DNA of 64,000 nt, taken from contig CM051029.1 of NCBI GenBank assembly GCA_027627225.1, positions 69,612,578 to 69,676,577 of the forward strand, in the 5' to 3' direction. The first letter of the stretch is position 1. The number at the start of each line of letters is the position of its first letter. The notes under the pieces were generated by a model that was not told where the DNA came from, made no database searches, and worked only from the letters and a program-made list of their open reading frames with translations. Origin of the DNA: Congeria kusceri (lineage: Eukaryota; Mollusca; Bivalvia; Myida; Dreissenidae). This document shows positions 13,001 to 23,755 of this stretch, one piece after another. The position numbers and the translations under genes were made by a program.

Positions 13001-15134
13001 AGAAATTTGTATGTGTAAACATATGTACGTATAAAATTTACATATTTTTACCTGATTTGTTGCGATTTATCGTCAATATTTCCAAAAAACGGTTAACACA
13101 AAAATGGCTGAAAAAACTGACTCTTTAATCCTCCAAAAAATTGGAGAGCATAAAGGGAGACCACTCTGCGTTAAGAGGCTGGTTCACTACAATTCGTAAT
13201 TAACAGTAAAATAAGAATCCAAAAGATACTTGCGTGTGTGTGTATACCTACTTAAGTAAAAATATTTTGACATATTTTGACCTGATATGATGCGAATTAT
13301 CCTCAATATTTCCACAAAATAGGTTTTTTCGTGCTATATCCTTTTACCCAGTTCATACGATGCCTGTTTTATTCTGATTATTGTCTAACACGTGTTATTT
13401 TTAATACAAGCACATTCTTTTTTTTAATAACATTATTTTATACGTGTTCGTTTGATGTTTATACTGTTGGCGAAATGCAAACATATGCGAACTCGAAACG
13501 AGTTATGGTCAAAACTTACCCTGACCAAAACGTACAGTGTTTTTCGTGGTCAAAACATACCAAAAAATGGTCAAAACCTACACACATAGAAGTCAAAACG
13601 TACAATGTGGTGAAACAGAATATAATGTCATATATTTAAGGGCAAATAATAATTTTTTGTTAATCAGAATGGTTAGTGTTGACACTGTAAGTTAAATGTC
13701 AGTACGCTGTATTTAATTTGTCAACATTTATAACTGTACAGGAACACATTTTGCAGTTTTTATATATCTGTAAACAAATAAAATGAGAGTTTCTTACTGT
13801 ACTTGTTTAATTTATTTGATTGTTTATATAGCTGGTTCAATTTCCAAATTGGCACAATTTATAAAAGTCATCTAATTTTGAAATGCGTTGTGACTTCATA
13901 CTTCTCTACATTGTTGGATCCAAGGTAAAATTATTTCCCAATCGCACTACATTGTCAGATTTTGAAAACAGTATCTAAAATTGTCATAAAACATATAAAA
14001 CCAACCTCGCCTTCTATCACTGTTTACTTTTTCCTACTACTTCCTGTCATTAGCACCACCTCGGAAGTATAATTGGCTCTTGTTTCAATGCCTCTCCAAA
14101 AAGAGGTGGCACCAGTGATTACAGACCGTGTACCATCGAAAATTAATAAATAATTATAATTTTCTCTTGTTAATGCCTTATATTGTCTTATTTTATACAT
14201 CAATATTCTATCATTGCTTGTATAAAAGACACCAAAAGTGTGTATGTAGTTGCTATTTTCAACTATAATTGAATTAAGATTTTTTCCATGTTTAGGGGTA
14301 AATGAATTTTGATGAAAATTGCAAAAGGGGGATTGTAATGAACATGTTCACACACAAAAATTTGCATGGAAAACCACCCTCAAAATTTGTAATTAAATCA
14401 GTGATGTAATACAGATAATGAAAATATTATTTATAATTAGGTTTGGAGGGTTAGGGTTAGGGTTTGGAACATTGCCCATTACAGCGTACTAATTATGTTT
14501 ATACTGCCCACATAAGAAGTAGCTCAATAATATTGACACTACAGTAAATACTGTTTTTATACAGTTAAATAAATATGCTTTTGCCTGTTAACTAGGTAGC
14601 ACCTATATTCATATTATCCTATGCTTGATTTGTTTTTGTGTAGTGAAATATTTCACAAAATATTAATTAAACTAGTTGTGACAAGTATCAATTTGGGATT
14701 ATTGTGCATTTTTTGCCTGATTTTTGAAATCCCTTTGCTTCCGCACAGCTTTTTTTTTACATAGATGAAACTTTGAGCACTTGCTTCTTAGTTAAGTAGA
14801 ATATACAAAATTCTGAGAATATTCGGAATTCTGAGAATTGGATAAATAAAAAAAATCAATGGTTTCTGATAAAAATTTAACTTTAATACTTTAAAAACAT
14901 TATCTTACATAAGAGAGATTCACTTTTACTGTGTGCATTGCAAATACAATTTTAAATTAACAATCCGTAGTGTAAACGTGCTATTATGATTGCATGGCTT
15001 AATCAGTAGAATGTAACCTAAATTTCAAAGAATAAAGTAGAAACGAAAGCAATAAAAAATACCTTGGTAGGTGGCTGATCTTTTGGTCGCCGCTTGTCTT
15101 GTAATTTTGATTTCACTTCTGGATCCTGAGTCAT
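1032..15134 (-). CDS. UPF3: UPF3, nonsense-mediated mRNA decay factor (9 exons, 3' end outside window)
   Basis: Encodes UPF3, which links UPF2/UPF1 to exon junction complexes in nonsense-mediated decay. Exons: 15063-15134, 11651-11757, 10046-10152, 9662-9760, 9189-9299, 7287-7369, 6286-6422, 2624-2705, 1032-1274. All have GT/AG borders and matching phases, giving 347 uninterrupted codons. Residues 25-130 form the RRM-like UPF2-binding domain: 'VVIRRLPPSLTGDQLLEQI' opens it and 'FRDKFDDYVFVDNKG' and 'EFPAIVEFAAFQK' close it, all close to animal UPF3A/B. Residues 129-193 match the conserved tail ('GTIDQ', 'DYQKFL', 'METYLEQLEARDREAK'). Residues 194-347 are Lys/Arg/Glu/Asp-rich and low-complexity, as in UPF3B. 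The C-terminal exon-junction-binding motif is not seen and should lie left of position 1. The start ATG at 15134 is the only one in frame in exon 1. NDUFA1 is divergent, 363 bp away. Confidence 0.95.
2849..3621 (+). repeat. ~170 bp tandem repeat array, about 4 units
   Basis: Four diverged units of about 165-175 bp begin near 2890, 3057, 3231 and 3398, each with 'tccaaattaggtcaaggtca', a 'gggtgatatgggtggattgg' block and 'gctagacgaaacggtaaaat'. The array is bounded by short arms 'atgcccccag' (left) and 'gatgccgggggcat' (right), so it looks like a mobile element with a tandem core rather than a plain satellite. The same family lies inverted at 22590-23160. It sits in UPF3 intron 8. Confidence 0.8.
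5290..5960. repeat. ~160 bp tandem repeat array, about 4 units
   Basis: Units recur at about 5306, 5430, 5600, 5761 and 5919 with 'catccatgctggacaaagtt' and the block 'ttgtgaccttgaccttggac'. A GC-rich 'cccgcccgcccgc' border follows at 5968-5980. It is in UPF3 intron 7. The repeat unit carries the extended nuclear-receptor half-site TCAAGGTCA on the minus strand. Confidence 0.75.
6448..6693. mobile_element. MITE-like inverted-repeat element, copy B
   Basis: Same family as 681-938, with ends 'atgaggcatgttgtgggaaa' and 'tttcccacgacatgcctcat'. The left part has lost about 15 bp near 6520. It is inserted in UPF3 intron 6 and stops 26 bp from the exon 7 acceptor at 6423, so the polypyrimidine/branch region of that intron is confined to a very short stretch. 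Confidence 0.85.
7405..7510. repeat. 22 bp minisatellite, 5 copies
   Basis: Five copies of a 22 bp unit ('acaaacataaccaacatacg' and variants), in the intron immediately upstream of UPF3 exon 6, whose acceptor is at 7370-7371. The repetitive ORFs it creates on the minus strand are artefacts. Confidence 0.9.
7905..9245. repeat. ~68 bp minisatellite derived from the end of UPF3 exon 5
   Basis: Close to twenty tandem units of ~68 bp, each with 'ggtctccatggaaacacaag', 'ctactgacctttggcctccc' and 'tatccctggcttctagctgc'. Read on the minus strand, a unit corresponds to the last ~50 bases of UPF3 exon 5 (codons for METYLEQLEARDREAKG) plus its 5' splice site, so the array arose by amplification of an exon/intron border. 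Many units keep a GT donor; two or three carry the stronger GTAAGT. A larger duplication within the array copied the complete exon (8780-8890). Confidence 0.9.
8777..8890 (-). pseudogene. Second copy of UPF3 exon 5 (duplicated exon, donor altered)
   Basis: A near-identical copy of exon 5 (9189-9299), coding DEDYKKFLASLETPETEEL and the rest of the exon. Its acceptor ('tttcctcatacag') is intact. The original donor AAAG|GTCAGT has become AAAGGACGTAACT, so the normal GT is gone, but a GT three bases downstream (8775-8776) would lengthen the exon by one codon and keep the phase. It could be a dead exon or an in-frame optional exon; sequence alone does not decide. Confidence 0.75.
12200..12520. other. 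UPF3 intron 1 low-complexity stretch
   Basis: G/T-rich runs such as 'tcgcgggtttcc' and 'gggttttc' recur irregularly. The rest of this intron (11758-15062) has no exon I can support. A diverged ~100 bp duplication of 'catattttgacctgat..gcgaattatcctcaatatttcc' occurs at about 13025-13090 and 13255-13325. Confidence 0.4.
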
Positions 15135-15497
15135 TATTGAGTTTTTACTTAATTTTCACATTTACTAAAATGATTTGAGAAAAGAATCATCAAAAACCCA
15201 GACGCATTACAATTATTCTATGTAGTACAGACGATTTCTTTTTCTCATTCATTTGAAAACCGAAGGCTTTTATTAATCGATTAACTGCATTTATAAGTTA
15301 AGTTTTTAGCCAAAGTCTTAGAAAAATCATAAACCAAACTTTCTAGGGTGTGCATTTAATTACATTATACATGGGTATAATTATATTATTTTGTGATATT
15401 ACATTGGTTTCCTTGATGACAGTTTTGTTCAACAACTTGGTCAATCAAAGCTACCATTGCAAGGACAGGAGCCACACAAAAAACATCATTTATCAGA
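15135..15497. promoter_or_regulatory. Bidirectional promoter interval UPF3 / NDUFA1
   Basis: The 363 bp between the UPF3 start codon (minus strand, 15134) and the NDUFA1 start codon (plus strand, 15498) must hold both 5' UTRs and both core promoters. I see no clear TATA box placed for either gene. The head-to-head arrangement suggests shared regulation of two housekeeping genes. The boundaries are the two ATGs, not mapped start sites. Confidence 0.6.
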
Positions 15498-18400
15498 ATG
15501 TGGTATGAACTCCTGCCCTTTTTCGCCGTAATGGCGGGTTCAGCATTCGCAGCACAGATCATCCACATACCGTTTGTTTACGCACAAACGGGTGGAAGGG
15601 TATGTTTATTGGGATAATGTTTAAGTAACTTATCATGGAAGTTCTCGAACCTCTAAGTAACAAGGTCAATGGGATACCGAATCGAGGCTCCTCCATTGTG
15701 TCACCGTTGTAAACATACATTTTTGGGAGTTTGTTTTATGTACTTTTTAAATGAAATGTTTGTATTTATTGGTTCAGTCAAACTAAATAATATCTTATCT
15801 TACTAAAACAATGAAGTTTTCTCACACTCAATGGTCTTCAATGCCTTTTTTCTGTCTTTGAACCGGACACCTGACCTAGTTTTGCATAAAAAATGGCGGA
15901 TGACATTGAACTTTGGGGAAAACCCCAGTACTATATTTTACAAATTACCTTCTTTTGGACAGCTTTTTGTGTAAAACGTCATCAATTATGTAGAAAGCAC
16001 ATGTTTGGCGACATTTTAAGCGCAGACGTAATGAAAAACGACGAGACAGAAAATCAAGCGAATTGGTAAGAAATGACCCATATTTGATCATGCGTATTGC
16101 TAATTAGACTGTTTTGGAATAAATTGTACTATGATTTTTAAAAAGAAGATGCATTTATAAGAACATTGAGCCCACATGTCTGTGAATATCTTTTGCCGCA
16201 ATTTGCCGCGATGCAGTTGAACTGGGAGGGTATATATTTCGGACATTCAATATTTCGGATACACAAAGATGAGCTGCGAGCGTATATATTTCGGACAATC
16301 TATATTTCGGATACACAAATTATTCATATTATTTGAAGTGCATGTTGTTAATAATAATTAACATAATAAATAAACAATATTGTTTTAGTTGATTCATACT
16401 GTATTAGAAGAGATAATGACCTGTAGAAATTTGACCTTTTTCAGATGTTCTTGTTATTTTGTTAGGAACTATAATTAATAATTATATCATTATATTTTAA
16501 TTTTTATGATTGTTAGAACTTAGAGTTAAGTGTTCGCAGCATTCATCATCACAAACTGGAAATTTCATACAATCATGGAACTAGTTTAACCATAAAAATA
16601 AATGGTTTGTCCAGATGTTTTCTTGAGATTTAGACTTTTATATGGTACATTATTAATTAAGGTTGTATCACACAGAACCCATTTTCAATATATGTTGTTC
16701 TTTTGCATTGACCGTTCCAAGGCGGTGACCCCAGTTTTATTCATGTTTGTGCGTTTGTTATTTACGTGTGTGTCTGGTCTAGTGCATTTGTTTTGTGTCT
16801 CACTGAAGTTCACATTGGTCAAAGTTTTCTTATTGACTATGAAGCTTAAATAAAAATTGTGTTTGTTTCCCTTTAAATACCTACCAACACATAATTTCAT
16901 AATATATAACAGTGTTCTACTATCCAAATCCCGTCTACAATTAACAGTAACAATGTATATAAATGGGGAAACACAGAATTTTAATTTAGGCCTAACTGTG
17001 TTTGCTTTTGGTTATTTTTCGGGAGTTCCATAATAATGTTGTATGGACCACCGATATTTTAGTTAAAATCCCTGACATAAGTTGTAATTTTATTATCTTT
17101 TCAAATATAACCGGCATGTCACTTTTAAAATATAGCCTGTATGTCAAGGTCCATACAACTTTGTTTCAAGTTTATTTGATTTGTTCATTAGACTTAGTTG
17201 CAAAATAACACAAACGACACATATTAACCATAGCAATTGCTTTTTGGACCCATAATTAAAGATTGAATGGTTAGCTTGTAATGAACATACTTCTTCCTTC
17301 ATACTTCTCACATTTAATAATCAATTTTAATTTCTAATAACAATTCATATTAAGGTAATCAGTCCATCATTGGCCTCCTGGTAAACAGAGTTATTTCTGA
17401 AGACATGTGTAAGCCACGGAATTTTCCAAAGTAAGCAAGTTGTTTCCATGTTGTTGGTATGGGTCTTCGGCATACAGACATCTTCCAATGTAGGCCGGAA
17501 ACTGGTGATATAATGATGGATTTCCTATCAATAATCAATATTTAACTGATTAACACTTTTTAAAATGAAATGCAATCTTGTAAGTGAAAGCCTCATTTTA
17601 AATTAATTCTTCTACAGTGGATCTTTTTTGTTTTAAATGATATTACAACATGTTTATTTTGCTTGAATGTTGTATTTTAGATGCATCGAAAATTATACAT
17701 ACGATAAACTAGAGGCACATTTGATGATAGTAATGGAAACTTAAACATGCAATTACTTTGTTATCCTCATTGACTGATACTTTATTAAAAGTACATTGCT
17801 CTCCTTTTTGAAATATCTTTCTGTTGATGTGTAACATTAGAAGCTTTGCACTTGGATTGTCACAGTAAAATTGCATTATATGCATAGACTTGAGACGTTC
17901 TTATTTTTCCCTCAATTTTTGGCTAACCAAGGCAACTTCAAAATGCAATAACTTTCAGACCGCTTATGATAAATGCTTCATTTAAAGTGCATTGATCTCC
18001 TGATTGAAATATCTTTCTTTTGATGTATGATTTTATAGACTTTTCACTTGGATTGTCACAGTAAAATTGCCTTAAGTGCATAGACTTCTGACGTTCTTTT
18101 TTTTGCCTCACCTTTTTGATATACATGGCAACTTCAAAATGCAATAACTTTAATACCCTTTATGATAGAGGCTTCAATTAAAGTGCATTGATTTGCATTT
18201 GGAAAGACCTTTCCAACGATATATAGTAATGTATATAAATCTTAAATTCAAAAAATGGCCTGTCTTTGTTACTCTAAGGATGTACCCTGTTGTACCCTGG
18301 CCTGTGGACTTTGTTGCAAAAGCCTGTTTGAAAACAACATTATAGATCAATATTTCTGACTCTGATACACATGTTTATACATTAATAGTGACACAGATTA

Positions 18401-21400
18401 TGTCTATTTTAGAAAATTTACACAGTATTATGTTGCCACCCTGCTATTTAAACTGTCATGGCGGCCTAAAAATTGCTTACCTATTCTCGAACCCACAGCT
18501 ATAAATAACCAGCACATGGTGTATCACATGATTATCACTTGTCTTTCCAATGCAGCCGATAGGGGAGCTCAAAGGGGAGTTTTTCTTTCAGAAAAATACT
18601 TTTAATTTAAGAAATATGTACATTTATTTGAAATGCATAAAAGGTCATACAGTTTTCAATAAAATTGTTTAACACAACAAAATTATAATAGTAAATACAT
18701 GTTTTTGAAACATATTTCTGATAAATTTGCTACGATTGTACAGATTGTTTAACATAGCACCGGTACACATAATCTGATGACGTCATACACACTTGACTTG
18801 CATGTAAACAGCGCACGAACGAAAGGTTCGAGAATAGGTACCTACACAATACTTACTTAAGTTAAACCTGTTTATTGTAGCAATGCAACACCAATTTTTT
18901 TAATCTTAGCTACTAAAACAATGATTATTCCATTAAGTAATGGAATCTTTCCCATACAGAAAACAGAAAGGATTTTATCAAATATCTCATCCAGTTACAA
19001 AGTTACATGATTTTTTAAAATGGTACCGTCAACAAACATTTAAATGCACAAAACGAAAAAATGACAAAAACATGACCCAACCCACGATTTCATGAAAAAA
19101 ACACCAAACTGGTTGAACTTAAGTCGTTTTAATTTTAAAAGCTAATAAAAACCAAAATTTAGCAGACAAATCCTTTATATAACATCATATCAACAAGTTT
19201 TTACCCAAATTTTTTGAAGGAAAATTTCAGTAATTAGATTTGGGTATGTCATTTTTTTTAGTGGCTGCATCAGCTTTTCATTTCAGATCTCTTACTCGTG
19301 AACTGAAACTTCATACATAGAAAACTTATAGCGAGACCTCGCTTGTGATTGCATATGGGGTGGGTGGGATCAAGGTCAAGGTCACTGTAACTAAAAATAG
19401 AAAAATGGTTTCTGTTCAATAACTTGAGAACAGAATGAGATATTTCAATGAAATTTCATATCTAGATACCTTACAACGAGACCTCGCTTGGGATTGCTTA
19501 TAGGTTGGTGGGGTCAAGGTCGAGGTCGCCGTTATTAAAAATGAAAAAAGGTTTCAGCTCAATATCTTGAGAAGACATTGAGATATTTTAATGAAACGTC
19601 ATATGTAGATACTTTATATCTAGACCTTGCTTGGGATTGCATATGGGGTGGGTGGGGTCAAGGTCAACATTACTACAAATTATATTTTTGTGCTGTCTTT
19701 AATGCATTTGGGTTTTTTTTTAAATGGTATTCGTGGAATTTCTACGTTATTTGTTTCTCATATTTTGCCATAGACCATAGTAATTAACGTCAAAGCATAG
19801 GAATTAGGTAAAGGTTAGGTTCATAGTAAGTTCATAACTGGGAGTTATAGACACCTTAAATAGTTATAGCCTTACTATAGTATGGTAATAAATTATTTAG
19901 GCTCAGCATTTCTTCAATACATGTACTGATAAGATAATACAACTAGAACGAATGCAGGATGTCAAAGAATGCTGCTTAATAATTTGAAGATTTGAAGTTC
20001 AGTAAACAGATATCTTGAAAATACAACAATTATCCAGTGTTAAACACATGTACATAGATTATTTTTCTCATTTACAGAATCATTAAGAGCATGAAAGAAT
20101 ATAGACCCAAAGATAAATTTATAAAAACAATGTTTAATGTTTCTTCATGGGTCATCATCAGTTTGACAATGTGTGCTTTTTATAACAAAATAAATGCTTT
20201 TTAATCTGTATCAAAGAAAACAATCTTGCATCTTAGTTATACCAGAGCATATGATGTCAAAGTCAAAAGTTGTAATGAGTAGGCAGTTGATGATAAATTA
20301 AAATAGGTTATTTGTAATAATAAACAAATTTTATATATACTTAAAATGAACCTTCTGTCTAGAACTGGTGTGGAGTATGAATAGGTTTGGTTACTTTCAC
20401 TTTTGGTTTTGAATTACTTGAACTTCAGGCTGAAGAACAAAGTTTAAAATTAATTAATCATTATATTCTAAACACTGAATAAACATTTTAAACAATACTG
20501 TCACAAATTATAGTATTCAGTACAAAATCTTAGCCTTATTTTTCAATAATATTGGTCTAATATTTTTCATGTTTGTTTGTGTTTGCAGCCATCTTGACTT
20601 TTTGCAAAATTTCCACGAAACGAGAAAAGGGTCAGATTGCATTTATCATTCCAGATTTGTTTGTGAAAACCCTGTACATAATCATAAACAACATACATAA
20701 GATTGCAAAATTAGGCCAAAATTTTTAGTGTAAAAGCTTTAGTTTTTTATAAATTTAATAATTTAAACTTAATTTTTTAATCAAAATGACTAGTTTCTGC
20801 ATATTTAAGAAAAGCTCCAGGCAAACTGATCATCTAATTGTCATAATTTATACAGATTCGGTCAAACTTCCATTGTAAAAGTAGTAAAAATATAAGTACA
20901 AAAATCTTGCTATTCTTGGGTCAACATATTGGTCATTTCTAGTCAGGAGCAGATTTGCCAAGGGAGGTAACTCTTACATGGTTTTGCAATGCTATTTATT
21001 GGGATAATGGTTACTATTAAGTAACTTACTTTGACCTAGAACAGTAGATGAACTGTATCAAATGGCATTAGTTTTTGTTTAAACCTATTTCACAGCCTTA
21101 TTGAGACACTGTTAAGTACTTACTCTCAAGGTAGAACCAGTACTTGTTGTCTTCAGAAAAATCATTTTAATAGGGCGCAATGTCAAACTTGTAGTCCCCC
21201 ATAACAAGTCCGACACCATAATTGTCCTATACACCACTGCTTCTCTTGTAACATTGATGATTGGCAGTCCAATTTGTGTCATAGTTAGCTTCAGGCCTAC
21301 TGTTAATTATAGAAAAACGGAATTATGGCCCTTTTATTTTTTTAACTATAGAATAATATATACTCCCCAAAATTGTGTGGACTCAACTCCTCTTTAACTA

Positions 21401-23755
21401 CTGGCGGATTTCACTCAAACTTTCACAGCTGAACAACGTTAAAGTGTAGGTGATCGTAAAGAAGGGAATTTTGGCTGCAACCAATTATGTCAGAATTATA
21501 GAATTTATATGAAAATATGTGAAGGCAAAAATAAGTGTTGGCGACACACCCTTTGTCTGTGTCCAAACATGCTTTGTGGGGGCGACCGTGTCTGTGACAC
21601 ATCTTGTTTAGTCTTGTACATGATTCCATAATACCCCCAACTTTTGTTTAGAAATTGGTCCGTATTTTAGCCCTATATCTCTACTCTTTCATTGATACCT
21701 GTATTGTGTAACAATAACCTGACACACCTTTTCATCAAAGTGTAACAGTTAGACATCATAGGGCTCTCACTCCACGATAAGGGAACGTTAATTACGATAA
21801 TTACAAGCAAATATATATTTTATTTATTATTTAGTTGAAAATATTTTATCTATGGATATAACACAGTATGGAATATGGATGTTAAAAACAATGATAATGA
21901 TGAGTAAATTGGTTAACATTTTTAGGTCGAGAATATAGTCTAGTGTATACATGTATGAATGACCTGCCCTGGTGAAAGTTATATCATGATCCGGCTATAT
22001 CGCGATCCATGTAGCCTGCGAATCATGATATAATGGAGCTGCAGTGTACTTCATAATATATTTGTGGCTCGTCGTGAGAAATACGGTCATAATGCATGTG
22101 CGTAAAGTGTCGTCCTGGATTAGCCTATGCAGTCCGCACAGGCTAATCCGGGACGGCACTTCCACTTTTATGGTATTTTCTGTTTCAAGATAGTCTCTTC
22201 TAAACACAAATCCACCGTAGGCGGAAAGTGCCGTCCTGGATTAGCCTGTGCGGACTGCACAGGCTAATCTGGGATGACACTTTACACACATGCATTAAGA
22301 CCGGTTTTCCCACGATGAGCCACACTTGATTTAAGAACTGAGATGCGTTTTTCATGGCAATGTACTACTGTTTCAGATTTACAAGCGACACAGCCTATAT
22401 TCTGATGAAGCCCTCTATTGGCAGCGAGATGCTATGCTGACTGGAAACATGTACAAAGTAGCTGTAAGTATTGTGACAGTAAAACTTGAATGTAACATAA
22501 AAATCTTTAGAAATTTGATTAGGCCACACACAAAAATATATGTTTCTGGTGGCCTGACTAATCCTCCTTTTTTTATGCCGGCCCTAATTTTTATGCCCCA
22601 GGCATCTTGATGTCCTGTTCGTCTGTGATTCAGTCCGTACAAGGTTGACTAGATTAAACCGTTTCGTCTAGCCCCAACACTGCTAACTATAACAGTTAGA
22701 TACTTACACTGATGTTCCTTATGACCACTCCTAATCCACTCATATCACCCAACCTCATTTTGACCTTGACCTACTTTGGACTTATAATGATTTAATGAGC
22801 TATTCCTTGGTTAACTAGATTTTACCATTTCATCTAGCACCAACAGTCCAACGCTACTTACTTACACAGTTGTTGCTTATGACTATTCCTAATCCACTCA
22901 TATCACCCAACCTCACTTTGTTGACCTAGACCTTGAAAAATTGGCCCTTTAGTCATTTCAATGTTCTATTTCTTGGTTAACTAGATTTTACCGTTTTGTC
23001 TAGCACCAACACTGCTTACTACAACACTTGAATACTTACACAGTTGTTTCTTATGACCATTCCTTATCCACCCATATCACTTTCACCAACCTCACTTTGA
23101 AATTGACCTTGACCTAATTTGGACTTCAAACTAATTCAAATAGGCTGCCTAGCAACAACCATATGCAGTGCTTTGTTTAATTTAAGGAGTGCCAGTCAGG
23201 GCTTTCATTAACTTTTGCAAACTGAAAGTTTTAACTTCCTGGTCTCTGATTTTGGAAGTTTTGCTCATAATATTTGGAAGTTTTGACAGTATTTTGCGAC
23301 ATAAATATGTACATTACAATTTTTATACCAAATATAACTACTCTTAAAGTAGTTATTATTTTGCTACAGTCCTGTTTTTCACTCCATGTTGTGGTTTAAG
23401 ACCTATTGTAACTTTAAAATTACAATCAGAGCTTGCACTTTTTGGAAGTCATCACTTCCAAGTGTTGGATATTGGAAGTTTTAAGCATTTTTTTTTACTT
23501 TTTGATACTTCCATGGCTGCAATTTTGGAAGTTCTGTGACAAAAACTGGGAGTAAATTACTCCCAAACTTCCCTTAATGCAAGCCCTGACCAGTACCTTT
23601 TAATTAAACTTTTATCAAGAAAACTGATAGTTGTGTAAAATTACAATTACCTACAGGCATTTGTATTATCAACAAAACAACCTAATCCACAGTTTTGTAA
23701 AATGTGTTTTTAATTTCAGGGCCTTGAAAATCTCCCAGAAGAAGAGTCCAAGTAA
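15498..23755 (+). CDS. NDUFA1: NDUFA1, mitochondrial complex I accessory subunit (3 exons)
   Basis: Encodes the ~70-residue MWFE subunit of NADH:ubiquinone oxidoreductase, a single-pass inner-membrane protein. Exons: 15498-15599 (34 codons), 22377-22463 (29 codons), 23720-23755 (11 codons plus TAA), all phase 0 with donors AGG|GTATGT and GCT|GTAAGT and acceptors 'tgtttcag' and 'taatttcag'. The protein is 74 aa. It starts MWYELLP, matching the family's MWFEILP opening, followed by a hydrophobic segment (about residues 5-25). The end 'WQRDAMLTGNMYKVAGLENL' aligns with the family's [22 protein letters not shown]-type tail. The exons are too short to show as long ORFs. Intron 1 is 6.8 kb. UPF3 lies head-to-head upstream, as in vertebrates, where NDUFA1 and UPF3B are close neighbours. 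Confidence 0.93.
15893..16065 (+). CDS. Candidate first exon, unknown (weak)
   Basis: An ATG in a good context (AAAAATGGCGG) opens 57 codons beginning MADDIELWGKPQYYILQ and ending at a strong donor TTG|GTAAGA. It lies inside NDUFA1 intron 1 on the same strand. I do not recognise the peptide and found no partner exon: joining it to NDUFA1 exon 2 gives an immediate stop. The AAAATGGCGG string also resembles a YY1 site, so this may be regulatory or chance. Confidence 0.2.
16215..16325. repeat. ~56 bp tandem duplication
   Basis: Two copies of 'gtatatatttcggaca' followed by 'tatttcggatacacaaa', separated by ~56 bp, in NDUFA1 intron 1. No function seen. Confidence 0.7.
17740..18240. repeat. ~196 bp tandem repeat, about 2.5 units
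   Basis: 'cacttggattgtcacagtaa' recurs at 17849 and 18045, and 'gcaacttcaaaatgcaataa' at 17931 and 18127, giving a 196 bp period. It lies in NDUFA1 intron 1. A third partial unit starts before 17750. Confidence 0.75.
18479..18842. mobile_element. Small inverted-repeat (MITE-like) element
   Basis: The ends carry 'tacctattctcgaacc' at the left and its exact complement 'ggttcgagaataggta' at the right, 364 bp apart, with no coding content. Adjacent bases do not show an obvious target-site duplication by eye. It lies in NDUFA1 intron 1. Confidence 0.6.
19310..19670. repeat. ~147 bp tandem repeat, about 2.5 units
   Basis: Units contain 'gcgagacctcgcttgtgatt', 'gcatatggggtgggtggg' and 'atcaaggtcaaggtcac', followed by 'caataacttgagaacaga'. 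Unit starts are near 19325, 19474 and 19620. This is a typical bivalve tandem repeat with the TCAAGGTCA motif, in NDUFA1 intron 1. Confidence 0.75.
21074..21155 (-). mobile_element. Truncated SINE tail, same family as 46966-47165
   Basis: The minus strand matches the 3' half of the SINE at 46966-47165: 'aagtactggttctacc' and 'gtctcaataaggct', ending in 'aaataggtttaaac'. The tRNA-like head is missing. It lies in NDUFA1 intron 1. Confidence 0.65.
22063..22324. mobile_element. MITE-like inverted-repeat element, copy C
   Basis: Third copy of the family at 681-938. Outer ends 'tgtggctcgtcgtgagaaa' and 'cccacgatgagccaca', with mirrored inner blocks 'gtcctggattagcct' and 'caggctaatcc'. It ends 52 bp before NDUFA1 exon 2 (22377). 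Confidence 0.85.
22590..23160 (-). repeat. ~170 bp tandem repeat array, inverted copy of the 2849-3621 family
   Basis: Contains the complement of the 2849-3621 units: 'accgtttcgtctagcccca', 'tatcacccaacctca' and 'tttgaccttgacctac', with the border 'atgccccaggcatcttgatg'. About three and a half units, in NDUFA1 intron 2. Confidence 0.75.

Noticed and set aside
14448..14470. Telomere-like ttaggg units
   Set aside because: Only about three imperfect units in intron sequence; no array.
15386..15568. Minus-strand ORF of 60 residues
   Set aside because: Antisense shadow of NDUFA1 exon 1.
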